From NCBI GenBank assembly GCA_009735695.1, contig SRSL01000004.1, positions 62,001 through 126,000 of the forward strand: 64,000 nt of DNA. Direction: 5' to 3'. The DNA comes from Christiangramia bathymodioli (lineage in GTDB: Bacteria; Bacteroidota; Bacteroidia; Flavobacteriales; Flavobacteriaceae). The translations under genes and the position numbers were made by a program. The first letter of the stretch is position 1; the number at the start of each line of letters is the position of its first letter. Below, in pieces: positions 8,731 through 19,400 of the stretch. The notes beneath the pieces were generated by a model that worked only from the letters and a program-made list of their open reading frames with translations, ran no database searches and had not been told where the DNA came from.

Positions 8731-8757
8731 AAAACCACCTCGCGTTGAGGTGGTTTT
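8731..8757 (-). terminator. Rho-independent terminator of the susC-susD-lipoprotein unit
   Basis: A perfect 11-base-pair stem (AAAACCACCTC / GAGGTGGTTTT) closes a five-base loop. Read on the minus strand it is followed by a run of seven T. It lies 21 bases after the stop of the small lipoprotein gene and separates that unit from rlmB. Confidence 0.9.
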
Positions 8758-8778
8758 AAAGTTTACATATCAGGCTAA

Positions 8779-9678
8779 TTACTCATTACATAAATTCAAT
8801 GCTACTACTCCTGCAGGAGTTCCCAGACCGGCAGAAGCCACTACGTTTCCGCTAGGTGCGATAATTTCAAAAGTGATCTCTCCGTAGAAATCTCCAGGGA
8901 AATACCATTCTCCACTTTCAACGCCTTCAGGTACGGTAAAGGTTGCAGTTCCTGAATCGTAATCGTCAATGCAGTCACTTCCTTCAACGTATTGTACATC
9001 AACATATGGGTTACAAAGGCCAACCTCAAATACGTCTCCATTGCTCAGGGTGAAGGTAAGGCCATCGCCACCTGAAGAATCGTTGGTTTGCCATCCGTCT
9101 CCAAAATCGTCGGTCATATTCACTTTCCATTCTCCGGCAGGTACTTCTGGTAAAATACAAACCACGGTTGACGAAAAAGTGTGATCCGCAGACTGGTTGT
9201 CGAAGTTCGGGCTTACATCGGTAAATGTTCCTCTATCTGTATTCAAAGCCAGTCTATATCTGAAGGTGGCGCCACCTTCCAGGTCGTCGGCGCTTAATCC
9301 TAGCGCTGAAAGAATTTCAGACCCGTTATAATTAACCGTGAATTGTGGCATCCCGTCTACGGTTTCAAATTCAGAGGCATCGATGCTTTCATAAAGAGCT
9401 TCTTCCGAGCCATCGTAGCTTACATACACATCAACCGAGTTCACATCAGATCCGTCGCTTGGACTGTCCAGAACATAGGTTTTTGAAAATACCGATTCTG
9501 AAGGATTGTTCCTGTTGATATCGGTGCTCCCTGTGGTGCTTACTTCAGCAGCGAACGGGCCTCCACTGGCATTTAGATCTTCAAAATCTACCGGCAGGGT
9601 GTCATCGTCTTCGCAGCTTGTTAGGCCGAAGCTAACCAGTGCTGCTACTAACAAATATTTTATATAAAATCTTTTCAT
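8779..9678 (-). CDS. Predicted surface lipoprotein with a DDFGDGW motif, third gene of the second susCD unit
   Basis: The 299-residue product begins MKRFYIKYLLVAALVSFGL followed by a TSC lipobox (cysteine about residue 22). The mature part is acidic, with two apparent beta-sandwich regions: about residues 40-165 (NPSESVFSKTYVLDSPSDG) and 175-299 (GEWKVNMTDDFGDGWQTND, GEITFEIIAPSGNVVASAGL). DDFGDGWQ resembles the YGDGWNG motif seen in many secreted Bacteroidetes proteins. It starts 17 bases after the susD stop and precedes the terminator, so it is probably a surface glycan-binding or accessory partner, like SusE/F-type proteins, of the same transporter. The ligand is unknown. Confidence 0.75.
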   Translation of the reverse strand: MKRFYIKYLLVAALVSFGLTSCEDDDTLPVDFEDLNASGGPFAAEVSTTGSTDINRNNPSESVFSKTYVLDSPSDGSDVNSVDVYVSYDGSEEALYESIDASEFETVDGMPQFTVNYNGSEILSALGLSADDLEGGATFRYRLALNTDRGTFTDVSPNFDNQSADHTFSSTVVCILPEVPAGEWKVNMTDDFGDGWQTNDSSGGDGLTFTLSNGDVFEVGLCNPYVDVQYVEGSDCIDDYDSGTATFTVPEGVESGEWYFPGDFYGEITFEIIAPSGNVVASAGLGTPAGVVALNLCNE

Positions 9679-9695
9679 TTTGTCTTTTTTTGAAA

Positions 9696-11369
9696 TTAGA
9701 ATATAAATCCAGCAGGATTATTATCCCAGAATACCTGAGTAGTTAGATCGCTCTTTTGAGAGATGCTTGGGTTACTGTTCACTGAGTTATTAGGATACAA
9801 GAAAGATCGTGGGAAGTTTCCAGTTCCTAGTAAGGTAGGTTGTAAATTCTCGGGAGTGCCGGTTCTTCTATACAGGTTATAAGCCTCAATTCCGTTTCCG
9901 AAAAGCGCGATCCAGTATTCTTTACCTATTACCGCCATTCTTTCATCATCGGAACCTGCAGCATCATAACCATTAAGTACAACAGTTACATATTCCTCAA
10001 TATCATCCTCGGTTGGCGCGTTTTCAAATTCAGAAGCATCAACAAAACTAGTAACATAGGCTATGGAAGTTCTTACACCTTCTTCAAGCATGGCTCTTGG
10101 ATCTTCACCTGTTCCCAAATAAAGGGCGGCTTCAGCTCTCATGAAATACACATAGGAAGCATTCATGATAGGCCATATTCCAGCACCCTGTAATCCGTCG
10201 GTATTGGTTATGGAAGTGCCCTGACTATTGTCGAATTTTCCTCCAACGGGGTATACCCCGAAAGTAGTACGTTTAGTATTATCTGGTGGGATACCGTCAT
10301 TTTCAGCATGATCTCTTCCCCAGTATCCGTCACCTCTGTCAAACAGGGCGCAGAATGGAAGAGGAACCGGCGAAATGGCATCAATTGGAGCATATGAAGC
10401 TGGTCTTGGGTCATTCCAGCAATCGATCTCGTTGTTTAACACAGCTGGATCACTTGGGAATTCATTAACCTGGCGATAGGTGTAATATCTTAATCGTGGA
10501 TCGTCTACTGGCTTTTCAACTGCCATGGTCCACATAAGATAATTTGAAACATAGTCGCTCACGGTGGCGGCAACATATTCTTCAACGTAATATGGATGCT
10601 GGCCAATTTCAGAAGATGAGTTAAACTGGAATACGAAATTCTCTGAACTTTCCATGATAATATCACCTCCACTAACCAGGGAGTTAATAGTTGATGAAGC
10701 CGCGGCTTCGTCGGTCAACCTAAGGTTCAGGTAGGCTTTGAATTTAAGCGTATTAACAAGTTTGATCCAGCTGTCTACATCACTGTCATAATAAAGTTCG
10801 GTTGTAGGTTCTGGAGTACCCGATTCAACAAGTTCAAAATCGGCGAGGGCCAGGTCCAGTTCAGCTATTGCAGCATCGTAAACCTCTGAACCTTCCGAAA
10901 GTCCCGGGAACAGGTTTTCTCCTCCAAGGTTGGCTTCAGCATAAGGAACGTCTCCGAATAGATCTACCATGGTTAAAAGTACATAGGCGCGAATGGTCCT
11001 CGCAATTCCTGAATGGATATACAATTCATTTTCCTGTGCTGGTACCAGTAAGGCCTCTACATCCTCAAGGATGGTAGCGTATGCAGTGGACCATACATTT
11101 TGAAGGTTGGCATTAGAACTGTTGAAGTTCACCTCATAACGGTCAAACATATATTCCAGTCTAACTGCTTCCGCAGTAGGTTCGGTAGCCTGGCCAAAAA
11201 AGTTAGCGAAACTAATCTCGATACTGTTTAGCGTAAGATCTACGTCGAGGTTATCAGGACTGGGCACAGTAGGATCTACTTGCTTGTCCAGATCGGTTAT
11301 TTCGCACGACATGAAGAATATCAGCGAAAACGCGAATAGATATTTATATATATTTTTCATTTTCATCAT
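9696..11369 (-). CDS. SusD/RagB family nutrient-binding outer-membrane lipoprotein
   Basis: The start could be any of three close ATGs (11369, 11366, 11360); all keep the signal MKNIYKYLFAFSLIFFMSC with its lipobox cysteine. The ~557-residue length and the end (LYRRTGTPENLQPTLL, FPRSFLYPNNS, TQVFWDNNP) are typical of SusD-like proteins. The N-terminal half has the TPR-like helical pattern (ARTIRAYVLLTMVDLFGDVPYAEA). It would sit on the cell surface as a lid on the SusC barrel encoded two bases upstream and capture an oligomeric nutrient. The substrate cannot be read from sequence. Confidence 0.93.
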   Translation of the reverse strand: MMKMKNIYKYLFAFSLIFFMSCEITDLDKQVDPTVPSPDNLDVDLTLNSIEISFANFFGQATEPTAEAVRLEYMFDRYEVNFNSSNANLQNVWSTAYATILEDVEALLVPAQENELYIHSGIARTIRAYVLLTMVDLFGDVPYAEANLGGENLFPGLSEGSEVYDAAIAELDLALADFELVESGTPEPTTELYYDSDVDSWIKLVNTLKFKAYLNLRLTDEAAASSTINSLVSGGDIIMESSENFVFQFNSSSEIGQHPYYVEEYVAATVSDYVSNYLMWTMAVEKPVDDPRLRYYTYRQVNEFPSDPAVLNNEIDCWNDPRPASYAPIDAISPVPLPFCALFDRGDGYWGRDHAENDGIPPDNTKRTTFGVYPVGGKFDNSQGTSITNTDGLQGAGIWPIMNASYVYFMRAEAALYLGTGEDPRAMLEEGVRTSIAYVTSFVDASEFENAPTEDDIEEYVTVVLNGYDAAGSDDERMAVIGKEYWIALFGNGIEAYNLYRRTGTPENLQPTLLGTGNFPRSFLYPNNSVNSNPSISQKSDLTTQVFWDNNPAGFIF

Positions 11370-11371
11370 TC

Positions 11372-14300
11372 TTAAAAAGTTAGTTTAACGCTAAGACCAT
11401 ATCTTCTGGAGTTCCATGAAGTCAGGTAATCAAATCCCTGAGAGTTACCTACCCCTAAACTGTTCAATTCAGGGTCATAGTTCACGTCATCTGGCGTATT
11501 AAATGCCTTTACAAATAAGTTCTGGCCTACCAGAGAGAAGTTCATGGTTCCAAAAGGAGTATCTTCCAGAAGCTTTTTCGGCATGTTAAATCCTAAAGAA
11601 GCTTCTCTAAGCCTAATGTGCGTGGCATCATAGATAAGTTGTTCATCCAGACCGAAACCTATCTGGTTGAAGTATGCTTCAGTCATGGTGATCTGAATAT
11701 CATTAGGTTCTCCAGTAGTTTCTCTTATTCCTGGAAGGATCACACTTTGCGTTGGATCCTGATCATCTGAAGCCTTAACGACTCCACGACCAATAAGGGC
11801 TCCAATTGTAGTCGCGTAGATATCTCCACCCTGCTGATATTCCCATTGCATGTCCAGTGAAAAGTTTCCAATTCTAAAACCGTTGGTAAGGGTTGCAAAC
11901 CAATCTGGGTTTGGATCACCTATAATTCCGTCTTCACTATCCTGGATCCAGAATCCATTTTCGTCTACCAGCTTATTTCCATTTTCATCGCGGGCAACTC
12001 TTGAGCCAAAAATAACTCCAAGTTGCTCTCCATTAATGGCGGCGTTTTGTGGAGTAGAGAAAAGACCTCCATACAGGAACTGATCTCCGATAATACCTTC
12101 AACCTCACTATCGTTTTGAGTAAACTGTCCGCCGATATTCCAGCTGAACTTTTCTCCATCAAACGGGGAGGCATTGAACGTAATTTCAATCCCTTCGTTC
12201 TTCACGTTACCTACGTTTTCGGTAGTGAAAAGAAATCCGCTTTCAGGAGGTAGGGACCTAGTGAAGATCTGGTCTTCTGTTTCCCTGTTATAATAGGTTA
12301 CTTCGAAATTCAAACGGTTATTAAAAAATCTACCTTCCATACCTACTTCCCATTCCTTTGATAGTTCTGGCTTCAGGTCTGGATTCGCAAGGACGTTAGA
12401 TACACTGGTAGATATTACGTTACCGGTAGCCGTTACAAATGCCTGCGGGTTAAGAGCAAGTACGTTTCTTGTGTTATAGGGTCTTGGAAAACCTGGTGCG
12501 GTTCCATACGATCCTCTAAACTTTAAATAGTTCAAAGCATCAGATCTTAGACCATCGAAAGCAGCAGTTGGAAGGAAGGATAAACTGATACCGGGTGAGA
12601 ATTGTGAACGGTTGTCTTCTTCCAGAGTAGAACTCCACTCATTACGTGCAGTTGCGTTAAGATAAAGGAAGCTATCGTATCCAAAGGTTGCTGTTGCGAA
12701 AACCGCCTGGTTGTTGTCTACATAATAATCCTGGTAAGGCAGCCCGTTGGAGAAGGAGGTAGTACCTTCTATGAGTGAACTCGAGTTAATAAAGTTTCCG
12801 TGGTTTTGTAAGCCAAAAACGATCTGGTTTCTACTTTCAACACCATTACTTGAGAATTCCTGCCCTTTCAGGGTGGTACCCACGTTAGCCTGTAATTCAA
12901 AACTTTCACCAAATTCCTTGTCGATCATTGCCATTACTGTGTGATCCCAAATGGTAAACCTGGAGCTTACTGTCTGGAGATATCCATTAGGGTGAATACC
13001 ATCGTTGGCCCCCTTGTTAATAGCTCGCGAAGTGTTTCGGTTCTGATTATCCACCCCTACACGATAGGTAAGGTCTACCCAGTCTGCGATATCATAAGTG
13101 ACATTAAAGTTTCCGAAGATCCTGTCGGTATCATCGGTGTCCCTTGTGTTGTATAAAGCCCATCTTGGGTTCATCCTGTCGTTACCACCACGATACCATA
13201 AGCTTTCTCCAGTAACCGGGTGCTGGTATGGATCGTTGATGTCAACACTGCGCGGTACATACAAAATGTTCCAGATAGAAGCGACACCTCCGGTACCTGC
13301 AGTTGAAATTGTTACGTCACTACCCGTAGAGGCATCGGTAAATGGAGAAGTTATTTCTGTACGAGCATAATTCATTTTTGCAGAAACAGTAAATCTATTA
13401 TCAAAGTTGTAAGATCCACCTACTGAAAAGTTATTTCTTCGTAACCCGTTTTCCGGGATGAAGGATTTATCATCTGTATAAGAATAAGATGCGTTATAGT
13501 AACCCTTGTCTTTAAAACTTCCGTTTGCGGTTATCGAAGTGCTGGATATAATTCCTGTTCTAAAGAAGTCTTCCTGGGAATCATAAGGTCTGTATTCTAC
13601 TGTCTCAGCATCAAGATCTGGCCGGTCCGGGAACAGGGTAGAAGGCTCCACTCCAAAGTTGTTTAGCAACATGGTGCGGAATGCGTTAGGAATGGTTTCC
13701 TGGGTGTCGAAACCTGATCCCCAGTTACTGAAGAATGGTCCGTATACATTCTGAAATCCACCTCCCCATTCATCCTGGTAGTCGGGTAAGATAATATCAT
13801 TCATAAAAACAGACTGATTTACCGAAATTTCCAGTTTTTCAGCAACATTCTGGCCTGTTTTAGTGGTGATAAGGATTACCCCGTTTCTACCATCACCCCC
13901 GTAGAGGGCAGTTGCACTTAATCCTTTAAGGATACTTACGCTTGCAATATTGTTAGGATCCAGATCGGCAAAACGGCTACTTACGTTACCAGACTGGAAA
14001 CTACCCGAGTTGGCCGACTGGTTGGCAGATGAGGACGATCCGTCAAAGGGAACCCCATCTACAATGAACAAAGGCTGGTTGCCGCCTGAAATGGAAGAAA
14101 GACCCCTGATAATAATGTTCGATCCAGAACCGGAAACTCCTCCAGTTCCTGTAATACGAACCCCTGAGGCTTTACCTCGAAGAATTTTTCCAATATCGGT
14201 ATCGGCTTTTTGTTCAAGGTCTTCACTGGTAACCGTGGAAACCGAATATCCCAGGGCTTTCTTTTCCCTTCTAATTCCCTGGGCAGTTACAATTACTTCA

Positions 14301-14608
14301 TCCAGTTGAGCAGAGTCGGGGCTCATCACAACGTCGATATTGGTAGCTTCACCAACCGCATATTCGGCGGTTTCAAGTCCTACAAAGGAAAAAACAAGGA
14401 TGTCTCCCCTGTTAGCATCGATGGTGTAGTTTCCATCGAAATCGGTTTGGGTACCCGTAGATGTACCCTTGATCAATACGTTTACGCCTGGTAACGGCAT
14501 GCCATCTTCATTGGTCACCGTACCAGTCATTGTTTGCATTTGCCCGTAGGAAAGCTGAGCAAGAAATACAAACAACAACGTAAGAATGCGTGGTAATTTG
14601 CTTTTCAT
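11372..14608 (-). CDS. SusC/RagA family TonB-linked outer-membrane protein (unit 2)
   Basis: ATG 14608 is chosen because it gives a signal peptide (MKSKLPRILTLLFVFLAQL, ending SYGQ); the open frame extends 57 bases upstream. The 1078-residue protein has a carboxypeptidase-D regulatory-like domain (TGTVTNEDGMPLPGVNVLIK, about residues 28-100), a linker with QLDEVIVTAQGI, a plug domain with GKASGVRITGTGG and NIIIRGLSSISGGNQPLFIV, the ILKGLSATALYGGDGRNGVI motif, then a TonB-dependent 22-strand barrel. It ends in an aromatic strand (YGLSVKLTF). It is followed by susD and a lipoprotein, and has its own upstream region after the terminator of the first pair. Confidence 0.95.
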   Translation of the reverse strand: MKSKLPRILTLLFVFLAQLSYGQMQTMTGTVTNEDGMPLPGVNVLIKGTSTGTQTDFDGNYTIDANRGDILVFSFVGLETAEYAVGEATNIDVVMSPDSAQLDEVIVTAQGIRREKKALGYSVSTVTSEDLEQKADTDIGKILRGKASGVRITGTGGVSGSGSNIIIRGLSSISGGNQPLFIVDGVPFDGSSSSANQSANSGSFQSGNVSSRFADLDPNNIASVSILKGLSATALYGGDGRNGVILITTKTGQNVAEKLEISVNQSVFMNDIILPDYQDEWGGGFQNVYGPFFSNWGSGFDTQETIPNAFRTMLLNNFGVEPSTLFPDRPDLDAETVEYRPYDSQEDFFRTGIISSTSITANGSFKDKGYYNASYSYTDDKSFIPENGLRRNNFSVGGSYNFDNRFTVSAKMNYARTEITSPFTDASTGSDVTISTAGTGGVASIWNILYVPRSVDINDPYQHPVTGESLWYRGGNDRMNPRWALYNTRDTDDTDRIFGNFNVTYDIADWVDLTYRVGVDNQNRNTSRAINKGANDGIHPNGYLQTVSSRFTIWDHTVMAMIDKEFGESFELQANVGTTLKGQEFSSNGVESRNQIVFGLQNHGNFINSSSLIEGTTSFSNGLPYQDYYVDNNQAVFATATFGYDSFLYLNATARNEWSSTLEEDNRSQFSPGISLSFLPTAAFDGLRSDALNYLKFRGSYGTAPGFPRPYNTRNVLALNPQAFVTATGNVISTSVSNVLANPDLKPELSKEWEVGMEGRFFNNRLNFEVTYYNRETEDQIFTRSLPPESGFLFTTENVGNVKNEGIEITFNASPFDGEKFSWNIGGQFTQNDSEVEGIIGDQFLYGGLFSTPQNAAINGEQLGVIFGSRVARDENGNKLVDENGFWIQDSEDGIIGDPNPDWFATLTNGFRIGNFSLDMQWEYQQGGDIYATTIGALIGRGVVKASDDQDPTQSVILPGIRETTGEPNDIQITMTEAYFNQIGFGLDEQLIYDATHIRLREASLGFNMPKKLLEDTPFGTMNFSLVGQNLFVKAFNTPDDVNYDPELNSLGVGNSQGFDYLTSWNSRRYGLSVKLTF

Positions 14609-14725
14609 TTTATAGTTAATTTGAATTAGTCGACTCAAAATTGTCAAAAAAACGTTAATGCACAATAAAAAAAACGTTAAAAAACAATTATATATAAGAA
14701 AAAAACAAAGAAAAGTATTTTAAGT

Positions 14726-14740
14726 AGTGTAAAATACACT
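14726..14740. promoter_or_regulatory. Inverted repeat upstream of the second susC
   Basis: AGTGTA and TACACT flank three A, a perfect six-base inverted repeat, and weaker symmetry (TTTTAAG / TTAAAA) extends on both sides. It lies about 120 bases before the susC start in a very AT-rich gap. It could be an operator for the unit. No regulator gene is adjacent in this window and no clear promoter was found, so this is tentative. Confidence 0.3.
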
Positions 14741-14812
14741 TAAAATCGATTAGGAATGAAAAACCAATAAAACCTTAATATTTGTTGCTATCTCGCTTGC
14801 ACTACGGCATAA

Positions 14813-14840
14813 AAAAAGCCACCCAAAAGGGTGGCTTTTT
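14813..14840 (-). terminator. Rho-independent terminator of the first susC-susD pair
   Basis: A 12-base-pair stem (AAAAAGCCACCC / GGGTGGCTTTTT) closes a four-A loop. On the minus strand it is followed by a T run. It lies 19 bases after the susD stop at 14860, so the two SusCD pairs are separate transcription units. Confidence 0.92.
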
Positions 14841-14859
14841 ATTTCCTTGAATTTAAGGA

Positions 14860-16389
14860 TTAATTCACATCCCACCAGAAGGTAGAAGTATTATTGTCTG
14901 ATCCTGGGGTTAACCAGTTAACAGCTTCGTTATAATTTTCGGTGTTCAAACCTCCTTCACTGTTTGGATATACCAAACGGGTAGGGATTTGTCCTTCGTT
15001 GAAAGCTGCTGGTGATGGTGCAAGTTCAGGGCTTCCTGTTCTTCTCCACTCACTCCAGGCGTCGAAACCATTCGGGAATAATGCGATCCACTTTTCTTCT
15101 CTGATCACATCCAGGATACCGTAAGTAGAGGCATCGGCAACACGAGCGCTTGCATACGCGTCAGCTTCGTCAGTAATGTCTACTACTTCGTCATCTGACA
15201 GGTAAGAAGCCATTCCCCAATATGCAGTCATAGACTCATAAGACTGAATGATTCCCTGTTCTAGCATTTCTTCAGCATCTTCTGAAGTCCATCCTAAAGC
15301 AGCAGCTTCAGCACGGTTAAGATATGTGTAAGCTGAAGTAAGGATTGGAAGCGGAGCTTCTTCTCTCCAGATGTAGGTGTCATTCATTTTAGTCGCATCA
15401 GCACCGTCAGGGTTGCTTGCTCTACCGTAAAGCAGTCCGTCACCATCAGCAGTTACAGAAAATAATTCTGCTCTGGCATCCATAGTGGTGTTGCTGGTAG
15501 GGTTGTTCGATTCGTCTGCGCTATCGATATCTCCGTATGGATCAGTTCCCATAAGAGCATCGGTTAGCGTTTTAGAGTTCGCGTAATCTGCTTTTCTAAG
15601 AGCGGTCCATGGATTTTCAAATCCAGGCTGGTTTTGGTAATTAAACCAGGCTTCTTCTTCAACAGTTTCGATTACTCCAAACTCATTGTTAAGAGCTGCA
15701 TTGAATTCAGCTTCAGCATAGGCTGCATCAACTTCAGATAGTTGAATGGCCATAGCCATAATCATACTGTTAGCGAACTTTCTCCATTTAGTAACATCTC
15801 CATTATAGATCAGGTCACCAGTTGGAAGGTTTTCAGAAGGATCAACCATATCACGAGCCATTTTCAGGTCTTCGATCACACCTTTGTAAACGGTCTCTTG
15901 CTGAGAATATGCAGGTGTAAGGTCGTCTGAACCAAAGTTCTCATAAATTACCGGTCCAAAAGTATCGGTAAGACGCTTCCAGATGATAGAGCTGTAAATA
16001 GTTGCAACTCCAATCTGGTTGTTAGCAGAACCCTGTGCGATCAAAGCCGGGCTAAGATCTCCTTCCTGAGAGTAGATATCTACGATCAACTGAAGGTTAG
16101 ACAGTGTTTGTACATAGTATCCAGACCATGAAGCAGGAGATTCGTTATATCTCTGCTCATCGGTATACTGGGTTTGAGACTGGTACTGCGCGTAAAGTGC
16201 CGGACGGGTTAAATAATCCCTTCCTGTCAAAGTAGCATATCTCATCATTGCTCCCGACATCAAAGCAGCGGGATTAGGATCCTGAGCTCCGTTGACATTC
16301 TCATTCGTGTCACCGAAGTCATGATTTTCGCACGAGGTAAAACCTATAATCGCTACGAAAAGAATTGTTAGTAAACTATACTTTTTCAT
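14860..16389 (-). CDS. SusD/RagB family lipoprotein (SusD-like_2 type)
   Basis: The 509-residue protein begins MKKYSLLTILFVAIIGF and has a TSC lipobox at about residue 20. Motifs typical of the SusD-like_2 group are present: NPAALMSGAMMRYATLTGRD near the N-terminus, IIWKRLTDTFGPVIYENF, YTYLNRAEAAALGW, EEKWIALFPNGFDAWSEWRR and IPTRLVYPNSE. It lacks close similarity to the other SusD at 9696, which suggests a different ligand. It follows its susC after 18 bases and ends at a terminator. The group often handles peptides or unknown polymers, so a glycan substrate should not be assumed. Confidence 0.93.
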   Translation of the reverse strand: MKKYSLLTILFVAIIGFTSCENHDFGDTNENVNGAQDPNPAALMSGAMMRYATLTGRDYLTRPALYAQYQSQTQYTDEQRYNESPASWSGYYVQTLSNLQLIVDIYSQEGDLSPALIAQGSANNQIGVATIYSSIIWKRLTDTFGPVIYENFGSDDLTPAYSQQETVYKGVIEDLKMARDMVDPSENLPTGDLIYNGDVTKWRKFANSMIMAMAIQLSEVDAAYAEAEFNAALNNEFGVIETVEEEAWFNYQNQPGFENPWTALRKADYANSKTLTDALMGTDPYGDIDSADESNNPTSNTTMDARAELFSVTADGDGLLYGRASNPDGADATKMNDTYIWREEAPLPILTSAYTYLNRAEAAALGWTSEDAEEMLEQGIIQSYESMTAYWGMASYLSDDEVVDITDEADAYASARVADASTYGILDVIREEKWIALFPNGFDAWSEWRRTGSPELAPSPAAFNEGQIPTRLVYPNSEGGLNTENYNEAVNWLTPGSDNNTSTFWWDVN

Positions 16390-16407
16390 TTATAATATTT
16401 TTTCTGT

Positions 16408-19400
16408 TTAGAAATTCAGCCTTAGGTTCATACCATAACTTCTGGTACTTGGAAGACCACCGTTCTCACCATAAGCATTTGGAAGTTCTGATGGATCCCA
16501 GTTGTGTACGTTATCGTCTGAAACAGAGATCAACCAAAGGTTTCTTCCTACTACTCCGATGGTAGCGCTATCAAAAACATTGTTCAGTTTTGCACCATCA
16601 AAGGTATAACTTAAACTGATGTCTCTCAACTTCACGTAGCTAGCATCGTGAATAAATGGCTCAGCTAGACGGTTAGAGTAGTACTGGTTGTGGTATGTAA
16701 GAGCGTCAACATAAGTGTCAACAGGATCTCCATCTGGAGTTACACCTACTACGTGTACACCACCGCCGTCTTCAACAGCGTCCCTTTGAGGAACTCCTCT
16801 GTCGTTATCGGTAACAGTTTCTTCAAGAAGTCCTGAGTAAGTACCCCAGCTCTCAGATAGTGAGAAGAAGGTTCCGCCTTTCTGGAAGTCTAGAGAAGCT
16901 GTTAATCTAAGGTCTTTCCAACGCAATTGGTTAAGAACACCACCAGTAAAGTCTGGTAAAATAGAACCAAAGAATTGATTTTGATCTACTACATAAAGAC
17001 CGTTTTCGTTCACTACAGGAGTACCATCATCGGTTCTTCTGATAGCAGCACCTCTAATTTGTCCCCATTCCCCGTTTAGGTTATGGTACATAGAAGCGTA
17101 ACCGAAAGATGAAGATCCACCTGGAGCCTGTAGGCTTTGAAGGTCGCCTGGAAGTTCTTCTACGATGGTATTGTTGTTAGCGTAGTTGAAGGTAATATCC
17201 CATGCGAAATCTTCAGATCTGAATGGAGCAAGGTTTAATACTAATTCCACACCGTCTCTGGTAGTTACACCGGCATTGGTTAGGAAAGTACTGTATCCTG
17301 TTCCGTTTGATAAACTTACAGGTACGATATCATCTTTACGCTCTTCATTATAATATGTAGCGTTAATTCCTACTCGGCTATCGAAGAATCTTAGGTCAAG
17401 ACCAACTTCGAAAGAGCTGTTCAATGCAGGCTGAATGTTTGGATCAACCAATTGAGACTGGTTGTACATTAGTGCATTCCCGTTATAAATATAATCGTCA
17501 AGTGGGTAAACCGGGTTAAGAGCAAGAGCTCCAACATCAGAACCTAACTGAGCCCAGCTAGCACGAACCTTACCGAAAGATAACCAGTCATTGTTAGTTA
17601 GTTCACTAAAGATGAAACTGGTACCAATAGATGGGTAAAGGTATCCGTTATTATCTGGGAATAGGGCAGAACTGTAATCCTTTCTTAAAGAAGTATCAAG
17701 GAATAACATGTCTTTATAAGCAACAGAAAGGTTACCATATAAAGAGTTTACCTGCTTTTCCCATACGTAAGCGTCTGGTACTACCTGCTCTCTTGAGTTA
17801 GCGAAGGTGTAAACATCTGGGATGATCAATCCACCACTAGAAAAGTTTTCAGTGTCCATTTGCGCGCTTAAACGATCGTAGTTCTCAATACGAACCTGAC
17901 CTCCAACAAGAGCGTCGATATTGAAATCTCCAAATTCGTTGTTGTATCTTAAGATACCAGTGTAGTTGTCTTCAGTGAAAGATCTCTTATATCTTCCAAA
18001 ACTGTTAACATATGCTACATAAAGCTGATGAGCACTTGAATATTCAACGTCGAATGGTACAAAGTACTCATTAGAGAATTCTACCTGGTTTCTTGCTGCA
18101 CGAACTTCTAGATTTAAGTGATCTGTAAAGTCGTAAGTCGCGTCAAGATTCGCAACCAGGTTAGTCTCACGATTGATGTTCTGGTAATTATCTGTCCAGA
18201 AATATGGGTTAAACCAGAAAGTTGGCATTTGATAACCATTTCCAGCTGCACCGGTGGCAACACCGTAAGCATAGTAATCTGGACCCCACCAGTTCCAAGA
18301 AGTGGCATATCCCTGAGGAGTTGTAAGTCCTCTAAGCTCTCTTAACTTGTCGATGTCTACATCTCTACCAAACCATGAGTTGAAAGAACCTGAAAGGTTG
18401 TTTCCGTATCCATCAGCGAATTCACCCTGGATCTTCTCAGTGGTGTAGTTGATAGATGCTCCGAAGCTTAACTTCTCAGTTACATCAAGATTAAATCTTG
18501 TGCTTATAAAGTTTTTGTTCAATTCAGAACCTGGAATAATACCCTCCTGGTTAAGGTTGGTATAAGAAATTCTTCCAGTGAAGTTTTCTCCACCACCAGT
18601 TAGGTTGAAACCGTTCTTAGCAGTAACTCCCTGGTTGTAGAAATCTCTAACGTTGTCTTCTCTTGGAGACCATTCTGCAGTTTGCCCGAAGTAAGGGCTG
18701 TCTGGGAACCAAGCATACCATGGTACATAAGACTCACCGTCAAATCTAGGACCCCAGCTTTCATCGGCATAAGGCTCGGTGTTATAGCGCTGACCGTCGA
18801 AAACTTGCCATTCTGCTGGATAAGGAGCACCTCCGGCACCACCAGCATCAAAATCGAAAGTTGCGAAAGAAGCATCACCAGAGTAACCCTGACCATATTC
18901 GTTCTGGTAGTTCATAGTACGCGCTACCTCGTCGAATGTGATAGAGCTGATTACTTCAACTCCTAATTTAGTTGCGCTTCCACCTTTTGTGGTAATAACG
19001 ATGGCACCATACTCAGCTCTCTGGCCAAAAAGAGCAGTTGCTGCAGGTCCCTTAAGTACGTTAAGACTTTCTACGTTATCCATGTCGATCACGTTAGGGT
19101 CACTAACAGGTACGTTGTCTACAATGTATAGAGGGTCGCTGTCTGCAGTAAGGGAAATTGCACCCCTAAGACGGATACCTCCAGACTGACCAAGTTTTGA
19201 TCCAGCCTGACCATTGAACTGAACACCTGCTACCTTACCAGCAATTGCATTTTTAATGTTTGCATCCTGGGTAATGTTTAGCTCTTCAGCCTTAACATTT
19301 TGAGAGGCATAGGTAAGTTTCTTTTCATCTCTCTTAATACCAAGGGCTGTTACAACCACCTCGTCTAATTGAGCCGAATCGGCTTGCAAGACTACGTCGA

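Noticed and set aside
13950-14309. 119-codon plus-strand frame inside the second susC
   Set aside because: It is antisense to the plug domain coding sequence, has no start context and no recognisable motif.
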